DNA of 64,000 nt from assembly GCA_037576215.1 (NCBI GenBank), contig JBANDB010000003.1, positions 2,604,001 to 2,668,000 on the forward strand. Direction: 5' to 3'. Positions 21,534-33,075 of the stretch are shown one piece after another; within the stretch, counting starts at the first letter, position 1; each line of letters begins with the position of its first letter. Position numbers and translations under genes: made by a program. This stretch comes from Armillaria gallica. Its lineage: Eukaryota > Basidiomycota > Agaricomycetes > Agaricales > Physalacriaceae. The notes below the pieces were generated by a model. The model was not told the DNA's origin. It ran no database searches and saw only the letters and a list, made by a program, of their open reading frames with translations.

Positions 21534-24152
21534 TTAAACGACAGGCGGAGTGGTGGGAATGAGATCATTGGAGCGCATAGACGTGTTTCCAACAAGTGTT
21601 ACTTGTCCCATTTCGTTCATCGACGGTCGTGGTCTGCCCTGGGGACGACGATGATCCGTAACTCCAGCATGGGTTGGCTGCTCCCACTCTGCTGAGTCGT
21701 CTCCAATCACCCAGTCACCTGTGAGAGGATCCCGGTCGAAATCACCGTCCCTGTACCCATATCTCTCCTGTAGCAACTTCAACAGAGGATTGCGCAGCGC
21801 GGGATCCATCCGCACGTTCTCCCCAGGAAGGTAGCTTCCGACGCCATGCCGAGATAAGCTTTCCTCAAACAGTGCCTCTTCGAATGAACAGCCACAATTG
21901 AGAAATCTTGGGGGAGCCAGCCTAGGGGGATGTATGCGTCGTTCGCGACGGGCATCATGCCAAGCACATAGGGCATTGCCAGCACGATTGGGTGAACAGA
22001 ACTGACGCTGACGGGCCTCGGTACGAAGCCTCCAGGACTCTTGGAAAGACGGTGAGGTGGATAGTCGTGGAGATGAATTGCTGTTCAGTTCGTTCTGAAG
22101 CACCCGTATACTTTGCTTGTCCTGTTCACTTTCACGTTCGAGCTCCTTGACCCTTCGTCGCAGGTTGTGTATCTCTTCTTCAAGTGGTGTTGGATTTGGA
22201 GAGCCTGGTGATGATGAAGGCAGGTGCGCCGGAAATGTTTCGTACTGTTTGTGTGGGTCCACGAATGACGGTGATGCGAATGATGACCGTTGCGATGACT
22301 CGTTGCGATAGTTATGATAACCCATGGCGCTGACGTCCACCTCTGACGAGTCGTAGAAAGGTGGTTTGAAACGGTTATACACTGAGGATTGGGATGGAAG
22401 CATCAGGGGCTGTCGATGTCCTACAGGCCAGTCCAAAGTTTCGTTCATCCCCTCTGGAGATGGACCTGAAACCCAAGAAGTTGCAGGAAGGATGCGAGGA
22501 TCCCCTATCGCACTGGAGAGACTGGGGCTTGAGGACATTGACCGGTCTATCGCGGATGAAGTTGAAAAAGATGGTAGAGCCTAGTAAAATATCAAACATG
22601 CCTCGTAGGATCCAATAATAAAACTCACAGTTAGATTATCGAATTGATCATCCGAGTCCTGATCATGGAGCGCGTTAACCTGACTCAAGCGTGTAGCATA
22701 GGTCGTGGTAGAGAGCAACCTTTTATTCAGCTCGTCCCTAATCCGGGACCAAAGACTTTCGTCCGTAGTGTCTGCATCTACACCGAACTTTTGCATGATC
22801 TCCATCCATTCTTCGTCGTGTGTGACTATGATATTGAGGGTCGGATCCTAGAAGATATAAATACAACAATACGGTTTCATGAAAGTAGACTGAACGTTCA
22901 CCTTTTTCAAGAGATACGAATTCATAGCTGCCGAAGGATTCATGAGCTGCCAGGAATGAGTTTTTTTTTCGAATACAACTAGTGTCATATTAGGCTCACC
23001 ACATCATCTCTCGGGGGGAATTCAGATATCGACGCCTCAGAATCGATGTCCATGTCTGACACCCAGCCCGCTGCATCATCCTTGTTATCCGTTTCTAATG
23101 ACGTGCTATGGGACATCCAGCTCATGAGAGGGCGGAAGTATGAAGGGCGAGCAGATGAAGCAGCTTCTCCTAATAATTGTGGGGGCGTCCTATTATCAAA
23201 AGAAGGGATCTTGTCTTTGAGAGAACCAGAGATGTCCTTCAACACTATCTTCCCATCGGATTTGAAAAGGCCATCCGAGAGGGATATAGTAAAACCGCGC
23301 GCAAAAATGCACTGATTCTCACGATCCACAGGATAAGGGTAGCGCGCTGAAGGAAGCGGATAAACGCGCGTATCCACCGAGGAACCAGCACTCCAAGTAT
23401 GACCAGCTCTTACCTCTCCACCTGCCACACCTGCCGCAGTAAAACTAAGGCAGACCGAGCGACTGTGAGATGGCTTCCGAACGGCTGCAGTACCCCAAGA
23501 ATCCGTTATGTCGCACCCAGTAACGACATACAGGGACCCATTTGGCGCCTCTCGTGCCAGATATTGTGAGCCATTGACATAGTTATACCAAGCTGCTCCG
23601 TTGGCAGTAGCATACCCTTTGATCGCTCCCTTGTTTAAATTTTCGTGCTTTGTAGCGCTATTGGGAAGACATAAGATGGCCGCAGATTCCTTTGTGGTGC
23701 TGAATTCGAAGGACGCCCCCGCTCGGGCAAGACTGATAGAAGGAATGTCAGGGACGCCGAATCGATATGGTCTGAGCGGTTCGCTACACTCACCCAGTTG
23801 CATCGGCGGACATACCCGCTGATATCTCTGTGTAGTTTACATCGACACTGGTGATGTTATCTCGATAACAACCTGGCATAACCAGTAGAGGTTCGGAATT
23901 CGATGGACGAAGAGGTTGAAAGCCGGGTGGTACATTGCCGTTGTTGACAGGATCATCAGCATCACAAAAAATATTGAAGAGATAATTGAAGCCGCCGATA
24001 TCGTTCAGGATGCCTACATCTCCGGGATGTACACCCCGCTCAGTGTAGGCTTCCGAGCGACTGGAATCTGGTTCAGGATACCAAAATGGATATCCATGGC
24101 CTTTACGGATGAGGTGGGTGATATAGAGAACATGGGGGCGTTGCTCCATCAT
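21534..24152 (-). CDS. Gene B: paralogue of A with coiled coil and unrelated C-terminal domain
   Basis: The start MMEQRPHVLYITHLIRKG at 24152 is the same as in A. The N-domain is almost identical to A: KGHGYPFWYPEPD, HPGDVGILNDIGGF, VPPGFQPLRP, ARAGASFEFSTTKESAAILC, EAPNGSLYVVTGCDITDSWG, NQCIFARGFTISLSDG. The same linker follows (MNPSAAMNSYLLKKDPTLNI..HDEEWMEIMQKF). Then, in place of a kinase, a Ser/Pro-rich stretch leads to a coiled coil (PLEEEIHNLRRRVKELERES..QSIRVLQNEL). A final domain reads AGNALCAWHDARRERRIHPP, LNCGCSFEEALFEESLSRHG and LLKLLQERYGYRDGDFDRDP. I have seen this last segment in other basidiomycete proteins but know no function. The stop is TAA 21534-21536. Confidence 0.78.
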
Positions 24153-24797
24153 AACGACAGGTCGCTTAGTTGCATGGTGGGACTTATTTATATGTGGACG
24201 ACCGTCAACTTAACAGCACTTGCTACGAGCCAGATGCAAAATCCCACGAGGAAACTTGGAGTGTATTGGACAGAGCGAATTTCGATGCTTCGGAGGTTTT
24301 GGCCCTGGAGATGAATTACAGCGTTCATAATGGGACTGATGTAACTGCGCAATGCGGTGTATGTGTATTTTGGCAGTGCAAAGGATATTCATGGCTGTAT
24401 GCAAGCGTGCAGGTAGTGAGCCCTACCGGGATGAGAGTCTGCCTACCTACTACCGGGATAAATCAGAAATCAGATAAAAGATCGTTTTATGCACTTACCA
24501 GTCCGATCTGCTATGTATGCACGGCGATGCAGAGTTCGTTGAAAGTATTGCTCGGCTGATCGACTGATGCCATGGCTGCTCGATACTGATGGGGGTGAAG
24601 GATACTGATACATACGCGACGGCGGATGCTTTTGTAGTGTCCTTCCTTTTTCGTATTATTTATTATTTTATTTTATCCATTCAGAATGAGTCAAAAAGTT
24701 ATGTCGAGATAATATCTGTCATTGCGTAAGAACTCCGGAAAATCGTTAGGAAGGTGAGCGTGGAAATCGTCGCAGGCACAATTTTTTATCGTGAAGG
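22574..24797. repeat. Tandem duplication, copy 2 (N-half of gene B and upstream)
   Basis: Counterpart of 18275-20312. At about 24430-24455 this copy has a small extra segment flanked by a repeat of ctaccgggat that copy 1 lacks, a local slip duplication. Confidence 0.85.
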
Positions 24798-24909
24798 TTC
24801 TGCGGTATGTCGATCTGCGATCCTCAGTCAGCAGAAAGATGAACTTGAAAGTCAGTGTGAGAATATCCTCGGCAAATCGGGCCGGGGAACCTCATTTTCT
24901 TCTACCATC

Positions 24910-27900
24910 ATGGCCAGGTCAGCTCAAGCACCCAGGCGCCCTAACACGACAACAAAGCCGCATAGAAAGGCTGATTCCAAAGCAAAATTCAATGCTGCCG
25001 GATATGCTAAACGCCAGGCCCGCAAAGAGAAGGAGACTGCCCCATCTGAAGACGTATACGAATATGCACCAAATGCTGTTCGGCGGTCCAAGGTTACGCT
25101 CGATTTAGACAGAGACGAAGACTTTGGTGGAATACCTGATGGCGATGACGAGAGAGAACAGCTGCGCGCGCGACTCATTGGCGAGAATGAGGACGACGAG
25201 ATGATTGACAGTGAAGACGATGAGGACATTGACAGTGACGCCGCGTTTGAGGAGAGTGATGAAGACAGGTTTGCAGGATTCTTCTCTAGAAAGGTAGGCA
25301 CTTGTCATTGCTTTCGATGTCGTCTAGTTAACAACGTTGTAGAAGAAGGGCAAAGCAAAGACAAAGACGAAGCCTGCTGTACGATTTGCGGACGTGGATT
25401 TAAACGAGGACGAAGACATGGGCGAGGAGAAAAAGGACGGAAGCGATGTAGATGAAGATGAAGAAGGCGAAGATGATGAGTTCATCGACGTTCTCGACAT
25501 ATTGGACGGAAGGGGCGAACCAGACAACGGTACTGACAACGAGGCCCAGCCATCTTCATCGAAAAAACCGACGCCTCCGACTCCTACTCGTGCCAGCGAG
25601 AATACAGAAGGAAGAGATACTGATGAAGAGGAGGAGGAAGAGGAATCAGATGAAGAAGATCCATTCACTCCTTCAGATGAGGACGAAGCGGCCCCGGAAG
25701 CCTTGGAGAATCTTCATAACTTTGTTTCTACTCTGGATACCTCTTCAAAAAAGCGCAAGCCTTCTGCCGAGGACCTTCCTGTCGATGCACCACCGAGAAA
25801 GCGCCGTATACTGAAAGAACGGACAGAGGCAGGCGAAGAAAACGAGTTTCGCACACATGGTGCAGGTAATATATTGTCGTTACGTTTATGGCAGTCTTTT
25901 CTAACGTATTCAAAGGCTCCAAACTCAACTTGGATGACCTTTTGGCACCCCTTGCGTCGCAGCCCGACACACTTCTTTCTTTGAAAAAATCGACCAAGGT
26001 CCTCAACCCCTCCTCATCATCCAAAATACGTACACTGTCAGCACCACTTCCGCAAAGAGCCCAGGAACGTTTGGATCGAGAAGCGGCCTACGAGAAGACT
26101 AAGGAAGAAGTCGACAAGTGGAGTGCGACTATGAAGAGGATTCAAGAGGTGCATGAAAACTCATACAGGCTGTATAGCATCTGACCCATTGTTGCAGGCT
26201 GAGCATCTCAGTTTCCCCCTTCAAGTTAAACCCGAGGGACGCGTTTCAGCACTAGAGCTAGCAGCAAAATTCCAGGTGCATATCTATTTATCGACTTTAC
26301 AATGCTTTACTTATACGATGGCAGCCTACTACTGCTCTCGAAAGCTCCGTCGACGCGCTCCTTAAGACTGCTAGATTGCGCGATGAGGACATCCACGAGA
26401 CGGAAGAGGGGATATTGAAGATGAACAATCTCTCGGTCGAGGAAGTCGCTCAGCGGCGTGCCGAGCTGCGCAAGACGCGTGAACTGATGTTCCGTGCTGA
26501 GATAAAAGCTAAACGGGTAGCCAAAATCAAAAGTAAGACCTATCGGAAGATAAAACGGAAAGAGAAAGAGCGCCTGGGCGAGAAGATTGATGAGGGAGGC
26601 AGTGATGATGAGGAAATGGTAATGAAGAAGGAGATGGAACGGGCGCGAGAGAGGGCTACGCTGAGGCACAAGAACACCGGCAAATGGGCTAAGCAAATGC
26701 GAGGGAAAGAAAGCTGGGATGAAGAAGGCCGAAAAGGAATCGAAGAGATGCTGGATCGGGGAGAGCGACTGCGGCGAAAAATCGCTGGGAAAGGTAGCGA
26801 TGAGAGCGACGATGATAGTGATGGCCAGGAGAGTGTTGATGGTCCAGAGGATATACGGCAACACGCTTTTGACGAGTTGGCTCGACTGGATAACAACAAC
26901 GAGGAATTGCCGCAGGACAAAAGTAAAGGGAAGGGCGTATTTGAGATGAAGTTCATGAAGGACGCCATGGCACGACAACGGAACGAAACCAACAAGATGG
27001 TGGACGACTTCGTGAAGGAATTAGGGGGTGGAGGTGAGGCGGAGGAGAGTGATAACGAAGGAGGTGATGACCCTTCGAGCGGTGTCGTAGTTTCCCGGAC
27101 AGGTGGTCGAGTGACCTATCGGCCTGGCGCACAGGTGAAATCGTTATGGTGAAATCTTTCAATGAAGCTAACCAAATCTATAGACATTCCAACCTCCAAC
27201 CAAGACACCAAAATCTTCAACCGTCCCTTCAAGTGCAGTCGAAATGGAAGTCGAGAACCCTGAATCAACATCGCCAGCACCAGTGCCGGCTTCTGCTGCA
27301 ACTTTGCAACCACCCAGAGACACGGAGGAGTCTAATCCCTGGCTTTCTGTCGGCTCATCTAGCTCCAAAGTGTCCCGGAAGAAAAACGAAGTCGTCGTGG
27401 ACAAGAACAGCAATCTCACTGAGAAATCCAAGAACAAGCTCAAGAAAAAGGCCAAAAAGACTGAGAAAGAGAAAGCTATGGCGCAGGATGACGCTGTGGT
27501 GGAAATCTCGGTCGAGAATGTCTTGACGTTGGGCAAAGTTGCGGACGATGATGGTGGTGATTCGGATGGCAACAGCGAAGTTGAGGCACAGGAGAAGATG
27601 TTGGAGACGAAGAACAAGAAGAAGGGAAAGAATGTCGCATTTGAACAGCGAGACCTCGTGAAAATGGCGTTTGCTGGCGATAATGTCGTTCAAGTATGGA
27701 GCCTTTATCCGGAATTCCGCCTGTAATCTAACCTTTTCCTAGGAATTCGAAGAGCTCAAACGTCGTGAAATCGAGGCCGACGCGCCAAAGGAAGTCGACA
27801 CTACCCTTCCTGGTTGGGTGCGTTTGCTCTCATTTATTGCATATGCCCCATTCTCACAATGTCTTTGTTAGGGCTCCTGGGGCGGTGCCGGAACGCGAAA

Positions 27901-28246
27901 GGCTCCTCCAAAGCCGTCCCTCGTCAAAAAAATTGCCGGCGTCAATGCCGCCAACCGTGCAGACCATGGCAAAGGGCACGTCATCATCTCAGAGAAACGC
28001 GACAAGAAAGCAGCCAAGTACCTTGTAAAGGATCTACCATATCCGTATACGAGCAAAGCGCAGTTCGAGAGAGGTATGGAGCAACCGCTGGGCGTTGAGT
28101 GGAATACGCGTGTTGGATTCCAGAAGGCGACGTTGCCCAAGGTTGTTAAGAAGGTAGGAATTGTGGTTCACCCTCATGAAGGATGCCAACTGATTGTCAT
28201 TGTGTAGATGGGCACTGTTATAGATCCATTGCAGAAGAAATTTTAG
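24910..28246 (+). CDS. UTP14: U3 snoRNP / SSU processome protein UTP14
   Basis: The start at 24910 gives MARSAQAPRRPNTTTKPHRK. Very acidic stretches follow (DDEMIDSEDDEDIDSDAAFE; DEDEEGEDDEFIDVLDILDG), as is usual for UTP14. Conserved parts are SKLNLDDLLAPLASQPDTL, LSAPLPQRAQERLDREAAYE, KEEVDKWSATMKRIQEAEHL, FPLQVKPEGRVSALELAAKF and the signature KAKRVAKIKSKTYRKIKRKE. The C-terminus has PGWGSWGGAGTRKAPPKPS, DKKAAKYLVKDLPYPYTSKA, QPLGVEWNTRVGFQKATLPK and IDPLQKKF before TAG 28244-28246. UTP14 binds the U3 snoRNA region and activates the Dhr1 helicase during 18S rRNA maturation. The acidic and basic tracts explain the many long shadow frames on the opposite strand. Confidence 0.94.
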
Positions 28247-29039
28247 TCATTCCGACGTAGGGAGATTAATCATAATGTCCATTCGATGCGCAATGTGGCA
28301 TGTAAACAGAGGCATGTGTCCAAGGTAGAAAAACGCGAAAAGAAATGATACAGGTATTTGGATGATGCGGTGCAAAGATGTTGTGATATACGAGACGAAG
28401 AAAATGTCCGCTTAGCAAGTGGGTACCTTTTTCATTTTTCTTCTCGTTCTGAAAACTCCAAAACAAACGGTGAGCGATAGCGAGCTCCACTGCTTCTTTA
28501 TCCTCTCCGAACGTATGTGTTTAACCTTTTCTTTTTCGAGTAGAGCAGGCTCACCGACAGACATCGCGGGGAGCTGGACGTAGTTTGTCGTGAGTGCCGC
28601 TTTACTCTGTGGCGATCCGGTTTGGGATAGGACGGCGCCCAGAGCTATAATACGTCACTTGTCTCATCCCAAGATCGTCGTCGAACTCGAGATGACCAGA
28701 GTCATCTGGAAAAAATTCAAAGGAGCAGATTCATCTCGTCTTCACGTCGTGTGCTGCAGGTCGCCCTTACCTGTACCTGCCACGGCTGAGATCTTGTACA
28801 TACTAATGGCCTCTATGGCCATATCCTAACAATAGGAGAGATCATTTCATCATTTCATCTCCGGTGAACATCATTACGCAAACACATAGGTCACGGTCTC
28901 GTGATGGTCAAGCATTTGAGAAAAACCTTGACCTGCTCCGAATCGCGTTGCAAAAGTAACTCATGTCTGTCCATCCTTTCCTACGATAAGTATCAGTCAA
29001 GTACCAAGATCGCATGGACACAGAAAATGGTACGCACTT
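28247..29039. other. Convergent intergenic region, UTP14 / RING protein 3' ends
   Basis: About 790 bases between convergent genes. Short open frames only; no repeat or RNA gene recognised. Confidence 0.4.
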
Positions 29040-30080
29040 TCAGACAATCCTGGATTTGAGTAATGCTAACAACTCCAAAAGGAGAGGGTACCCAATTTCC
29101 ACCCACAGGCGGTACATCGTATGGAGGAAGATCACGAACCAGTCAAACAAAGTTCGGAAAGGTATCTTCTTTATCACTTTGAATGCAATGACCATCATAC
29201 AAATATACCTGCATAACCTGTTAGTCAAGACCATGCAAGGGCTAGTCACTCACATCACTGCAGTGGTTAAACAGCCAATGATAAATACGGGTTTCAGGTT
29301 GGGACCCAGTTCCTCCCACCAGTCCCTAGACTTGAGCTCATCGATCTGATCCCTCATGCGACTATTATCACGCCGACAAGCAGCTAGGTCATCCTTAGTT
29401 TTCTGATGCCTCAGTTCCTCCTGTTGATCACGCTGACGCTCGGACCTGAGCTGATCCCTTAGGCGATTATTTTCACGTCGACAAGCAGCTAGGTCATCCT
29501 TAGCTCTCTGATCCTTGTCCTCCATAACGCATAGCCTTTCATTCAGTCGCTCGATCTCTTTCCTTCGTCGGTAGTTAGCTTTGGACTCGGATCTGAGTCG
29601 ACGCTTCAGTCTGCGTACGCCCGGTACTCCGTCTGTAAGATCAGGTTCAGGTTCGGCGGATCCATCGCCCGGAAAGAGTCGACGAATGGCAGATACAACG
29701 AATGGCCTGATTCTGGGTGAAACATGTTGGAGCTTGAGTGTGCGTCAGGATATAAGACGGAAGGTGTTAGAGGGGCACTGACGCTAGTGTCTGGCTCGCC
29801 TTTAGAATCATGGATGATCAGCAGCGACACAAAGAGCACCAGGAGAGGAAACACACCCAGAGGAAACGGGACTCGACAGTTTGGACACCAAGAGGTACGC
29901 ACACCTTGCTCAATGGTGGTATAGCTCGCGATATGGTTATCCAGGCAGACCGAACAGTATACGTGGCCTAGTCACAATGAAAAAACTTGTTACAGCGGAC
30001 GTGGAGGTAAAGGACTGACCGCACGGCGGACAGACAGGTGTATCCGGCTCGGAGATGCAGATGCTGCATGAGCCAGTCAT
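29040..30080 (-). CDS. RING finger, coiled-coil, membrane-anchored protein
   Basis: The start at 30080 gives MTGSCSICISEPDTPVCPP. An intron falls inside the CG|HVYC part of the RING. The RING then reads CSIC..CGHVYCSVCLDNH..SWCPNCRVPF, a C3HC4 pattern that normally recruits an E2 for ubiquitin transfer. Two more introns lead to RPFVVSAIRRLFPGDGSAEP and a basic stretch. A coiled coil follows with two copies of a 40-residue-scale repeat (KDDLAACRRENNRLRDQLRS and KDDLAACRRDNSRMRDQIDE). It ends in two hydrophobic segments (PVFIIGCLTTAVMYICMMVI and DWFVIFLHTMYRLWVEIGYP) and TGA at 29040-29042. About 300 aa. The design is a ubiquitin ligase held at a membrane by its C-terminus. It starts 14 bases from an open frame of the divergent HET-domain gene. 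Confidence 0.75.
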
Positions 30081-30094
30081 GGTGAACACGAAGA

Positions 30095-31948
30095 ATGGCG
30101 AGATTCAGAGAATCTAACTTGAAGCTCGCAAAAGTTCTTTCATCATCGCTTCCTTTCTTAAGTCCGAGGCTGCGGCTTGTCGGTCCGTACATCAATAGTC
30201 GCGCTATTGGTGCGGCCTTGAACGGACGTTCTACTTCAGGGAGTGTCGACCATGTTTTGGAGATGATGCCAGGCCAGTCATCAAATCCTGAATCACTCAA
30301 ATGTTACGAGTTCACCCTCTCCGCCTTCAATGAGACCGGCCAAGCGGAGTCGTCCATCAAGGTTCCATTGCAACGGTCTTACACAGGTCGAAAGCCCGTT
30401 ATACCCTCCTCCCTCTCCGACACACCCTGCACTACCCTGGGCGTCCAGGGGGTCTTAGATCGACTGAACGCCACCCTCGGAACGTCGTACACCATGGGTA
30501 CCCCATCACTTTCCGCCCTTCTTGAAGACTGCATTGAGAAGAAGTACGACTTTGGCACCGCATATAGCCATCTTCGCCGAGTATGGAACACAGAAGACCA
30601 TAGCAACACCCGAGATGTACTACACAGGCTTGAAGAGGAGGACCAGGAGATGCGACGAAAAGCAGTGGTAGGTAACAAGATCGTCAACCCGAATTTGCTA
30701 CCTCGACGTGTATGGGACCTGTACAGCAATCGGGTTGTGCCATGGTGGATCGCCAATGAGTCGGATGAGTGGCCCCGGCCGATATCGCATGCATGGGTGG
30801 ATGAGAAAGATCGGGTGGATGTGTGGACGCCCATCAACGGGAAGGAATGGCCCGTGCCGATCCCGAAGGACGCCAGTCTCGATCTCATCCGGATCGAGAT
30901 GCTGAATCTGGGAGTGGACTACGTGTGGCTGGATGTGCTCTGTTTGAGACAGAAGGGTGGGCCGGGGGATCATTTGCGTGCAGAAGAGTGGAAGCTGGAT
31001 GTTCCCACGATCGGAGGCGTGTATGCGTGGGCTGCTTGGGTGGTGATCTACCTGAGTGGCTTGGGCCGGCCGTCGAGTTTGAAGGAGGGAGACTTGGAGA
31101 GTGATCGGGGCTGGTTTAGGCGCGCGTGGACGCTCCAGGAGGTTGGAATGCAGAGGATCATGGCCGGGGATACACCTGATGCACCAATGCACGCCCAGCC
31201 GATAGACGACGACCGCAACTACGAGACTGAAATACTGACGAGGTATCACAAGCAGCTCGAGTCATTGCAGGGTTTCCGGGATATTTTTTGTGTGCTGGCA
31301 GATATGCAGAACCGGGTGTCGACTAATCCCGTAGATAAGGTCGCAGGACTAGCGTTCCTTTTATTTCCCATCACGATACCAGCGTACCATGAGAGCGAGT
31401 CGCTCGAGGATGCATGGACGGCGCTGGTGAATGCGATGGGCCCTGTGATGAGAGGGTGCTTCCTCTTTTTGTATCCTGGAGTTGGACTGGGATGCAAGAA
31501 ATGGAGACCAACTTGGGAGCAGGTCATGACGGAGCCTCTGCCAGCGGATGAAAGATGTCCTGGGTTTGTAAAGCGCGATGACGAGACAGATGAGGACTGG
31601 TATGAAGGGGCTTGCATTGAAAAGGGGTGCATCCGGGGTTTGGCAGAAGGCGGTGATTGTAGTAGGTGCGGAGAGCTAGTTATTGAAGGTGTGGAGGGGA
31701 TGGCGCACACGTTCGAAATCTACGTCACTCACCAATTACCGATACCTGAAGACACATATACACTGATTGGTTCCAACAGACAGTATCTCGATGGCACACT
31801 ACTTCACTCGCAGTATTGGGCTTTTGGTTGGCGCCTACCAGAGCAGAGATTTGAGAAGTATTCAGTGTTCAGAATCACTGGCAGAGATGAAATAGACAGG
31901 CTGGATAATTTGGGTGTCGCTAAAATATCTCGCAATATTCTTGTTTGA
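30095..31948 (+). CDS. HET-domain (heterokaryon incompatibility-like) protein
   Basis: One uninterrupted exon of 617 codons, unusual here. The HET core is visible: RPISHAWVDEKDRVDVWTPI, LIRIEMLNLGVDYVWLDVLC, LRQKGG, and DRGWFRRAWTLQEVG. Downstream residues NPVDKVAGLAFLLFP and PTWEQVMTEPLP are also typical of basidiomycete HET proteins. In ascomycetes HET domains are TIR-like and trigger cell death after non-self recognition; basidiomycete roles are untested. The first Met at 30095 would leave 14 bases to the RING gene start, so Met 57 (30263, MMPGQSSNPES) is an alternative start that leaves 182 bases. A Cys-rich patch (CIEKGCIRGLAEGGDCSRCG) precedes the C-terminal part. Confidence 0.85.
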   Translation: MARFRESNLKLAKVLSSSLPFLSPRLRLVGPYINSRAIGAALNGRSTSGSVDHVLEMMPGQSSNPESLKCYEFTLSAFNETGQAESSIKVPLQRSYTGRKPVIPSSLSDTPCTTLGVQGVLDRLNATLGTSYTMGTPSLSALLEDCIEKKYDFGTAYSHLRRVWNTEDHSNTRDVLHRLEEEDQEMRRKAVVGNKIVNPNLLPRRVWDLYSNRVVPWWIANESDEWPRPISHAWVDEKDRVDVWTPINGKEWPVPIPKDASLDLIRIEMLNLGVDYVWLDVLCLRQKGGPGDHLRAEEWKLDVPTIGGVYAWAAWVVIYLSGLGRPSSLKEGDLESDRGWFRRAWTLQEVGMQRIMAGDTPDAPMHAQPIDDDRNYETEILTRYHKQLESLQGFRDIFCVLADMQNRVSTNPVDKVAGLAFLLFPITIPAYHESESLEDAWTALVNAMGPVMRGCFLFLYPGVGLGCKKWRPTWEQVMTEPLPADERCPGFVKRDDETDEDWYEGACIEKGCIRGLAEGGDCSRCGELVIEGVEGMAHTFEIYVTHQLPIPEDTYTLIGSNRQYLDGTLLHSQYWAFGWRLPEQRFEKYSVFRITGRDEIDRLDNLGVAKISRNILV

Positions 31949-32450
31949 TTGTGACTACTGTAGTACTGATATTTTGATAGATCTTGACAACTTGCGTACA
32001 ATCTCGGCGTGTATCCATCATATATTCCCGACTCTACATAGAGAAATATGCGCCATTAAAGGAGCTCCGATGCTCGCGTTTGAGCTTAGAGTCTGACACG
32101 TGATCATTCCAAGCAGACCAGAAAGACTTAACGTTTTTAGCTACCTACAGGACACCCCCAGCCTCCGAGTACTTCGAATTGCCACATACTTTCAGATTCG
32201 TCACTCGCTGAGGAACTGCAGACCGCAGTTGCTATCAGCAACGGTTCGACGCTGGTAGAATCCTTACTGCCGGGGCCCATGGACACGATCAGAGTCAACC
32301 AACTTGACGGGGTTCCAACGAGGGTCAGAAGAAATCTTTAGGGCCTAGTACATTCCGGCTCTCGATGTCTTGGAATATATCTTCAGACACTGATTGCCAA
32401 ATCGATACACTGCAAATGAACGATTGATTCATCGACAGGTGATAACCCCT
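31949..32450. other. Convergent intergenic region, nothing recognised
   Basis: About 500 bases between the HET gene and the 3' end of the 180-aa unknown. No coding or repeat signal recognised. Confidence 0.4.
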
Positions 32451-32993
32451 CTAAATCTCTCCAATGAATGACCTGTCCCGGCCTCTGCCCTCGGCCAACT
32501 GCATTTCCAGATCAACGCTCACTTTCGTTATCTCGTCTTCAAACCACTGCGGACTCTCGTTACGATCCAGGTAGCCCCTCTCTATCAACATGGCCAGCAT
32601 GTTCTTCAACCAGGCTCTGCACGACATGCCGGCTTGGCGATTCTGTAGCAGTGAAGTGAACCCTAAACGATTCGGACCTGTGAAGGCCTGCATCGCCATC
32701 TCATGGAACGTCTCTTGGTCAGGCATCGTCTTCATGCCGTTGACCTTCATGAAAGCAAAAACTACCGACAGTTTTTTGGTGTAAATCGTGACAGGATCTA
32801 CGGGAGTGATTGTTACACCTTCGAATCTGTCGGAACGAGGAGGTAGCTCTGTCCATTCGTATGTGGTGGCCCTGCCGTTTTCGTCTGTCTTGTAAAAAGC
32901 CCAGTGGAATCTGGCGAGTTGGTTTATGAGCTGATTGGTGGCGATATAGAGACTGTTGGGCTCCAAAGGTACGGTGGAATTGCTGGCTGACAT
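32451..32993 (-). CDS. Hypothetical 180-aa protein
   Basis: A single-exon frame from ATG 32993 to TAG 32451-32453 encodes MSASNSTVPLEPNSLYIATN.. with no signal peptide and no membrane segment. It is rich in amphipathic stretches (NQLINQLARFHWAFYKTDEN; IYTKKLSVVFAFMKVNGMKT; QAGMSCRAWLKNMLAMLIER). I do not recognise a named family. The composition and even length suggest a real gene rather than chance. It is not fused to the neighbouring methyltransferase. Confidence 0.6.
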   Translation of the reverse strand: MSASNSTVPLEPNSLYIATNQLINQLARFHWAFYKTDENGRATTYEWTELPPRSDRFEGVTITPVDPVTIYTKKLSVVFAFMKVNGMKTMPDQETFHEMAMQAFTGPNRLGFTSLLQNRQAGMSCRAWLKNMLAMLIERGYLDRNESPQWFEDEITKVSVDLEMQLAEGRGRDRSFIGEI

Positions 32994-33075
32994 TTTGTTG
33001 TCTATTTCGATGGGTCAGGTGGCGAGGAGAGGGAGAGAATGACTCGGACGGCTGAGTTTGAATATGATTGCCAAA

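Noticed and set aside
25324..27617. Long Ser/Phe-rich minus-strand frames opposite UTP14
   Set aside because: Acidic Glu/Asp/Lys codons of UTP14 read backwards give Ser/Phe/Leu frames; not genes.
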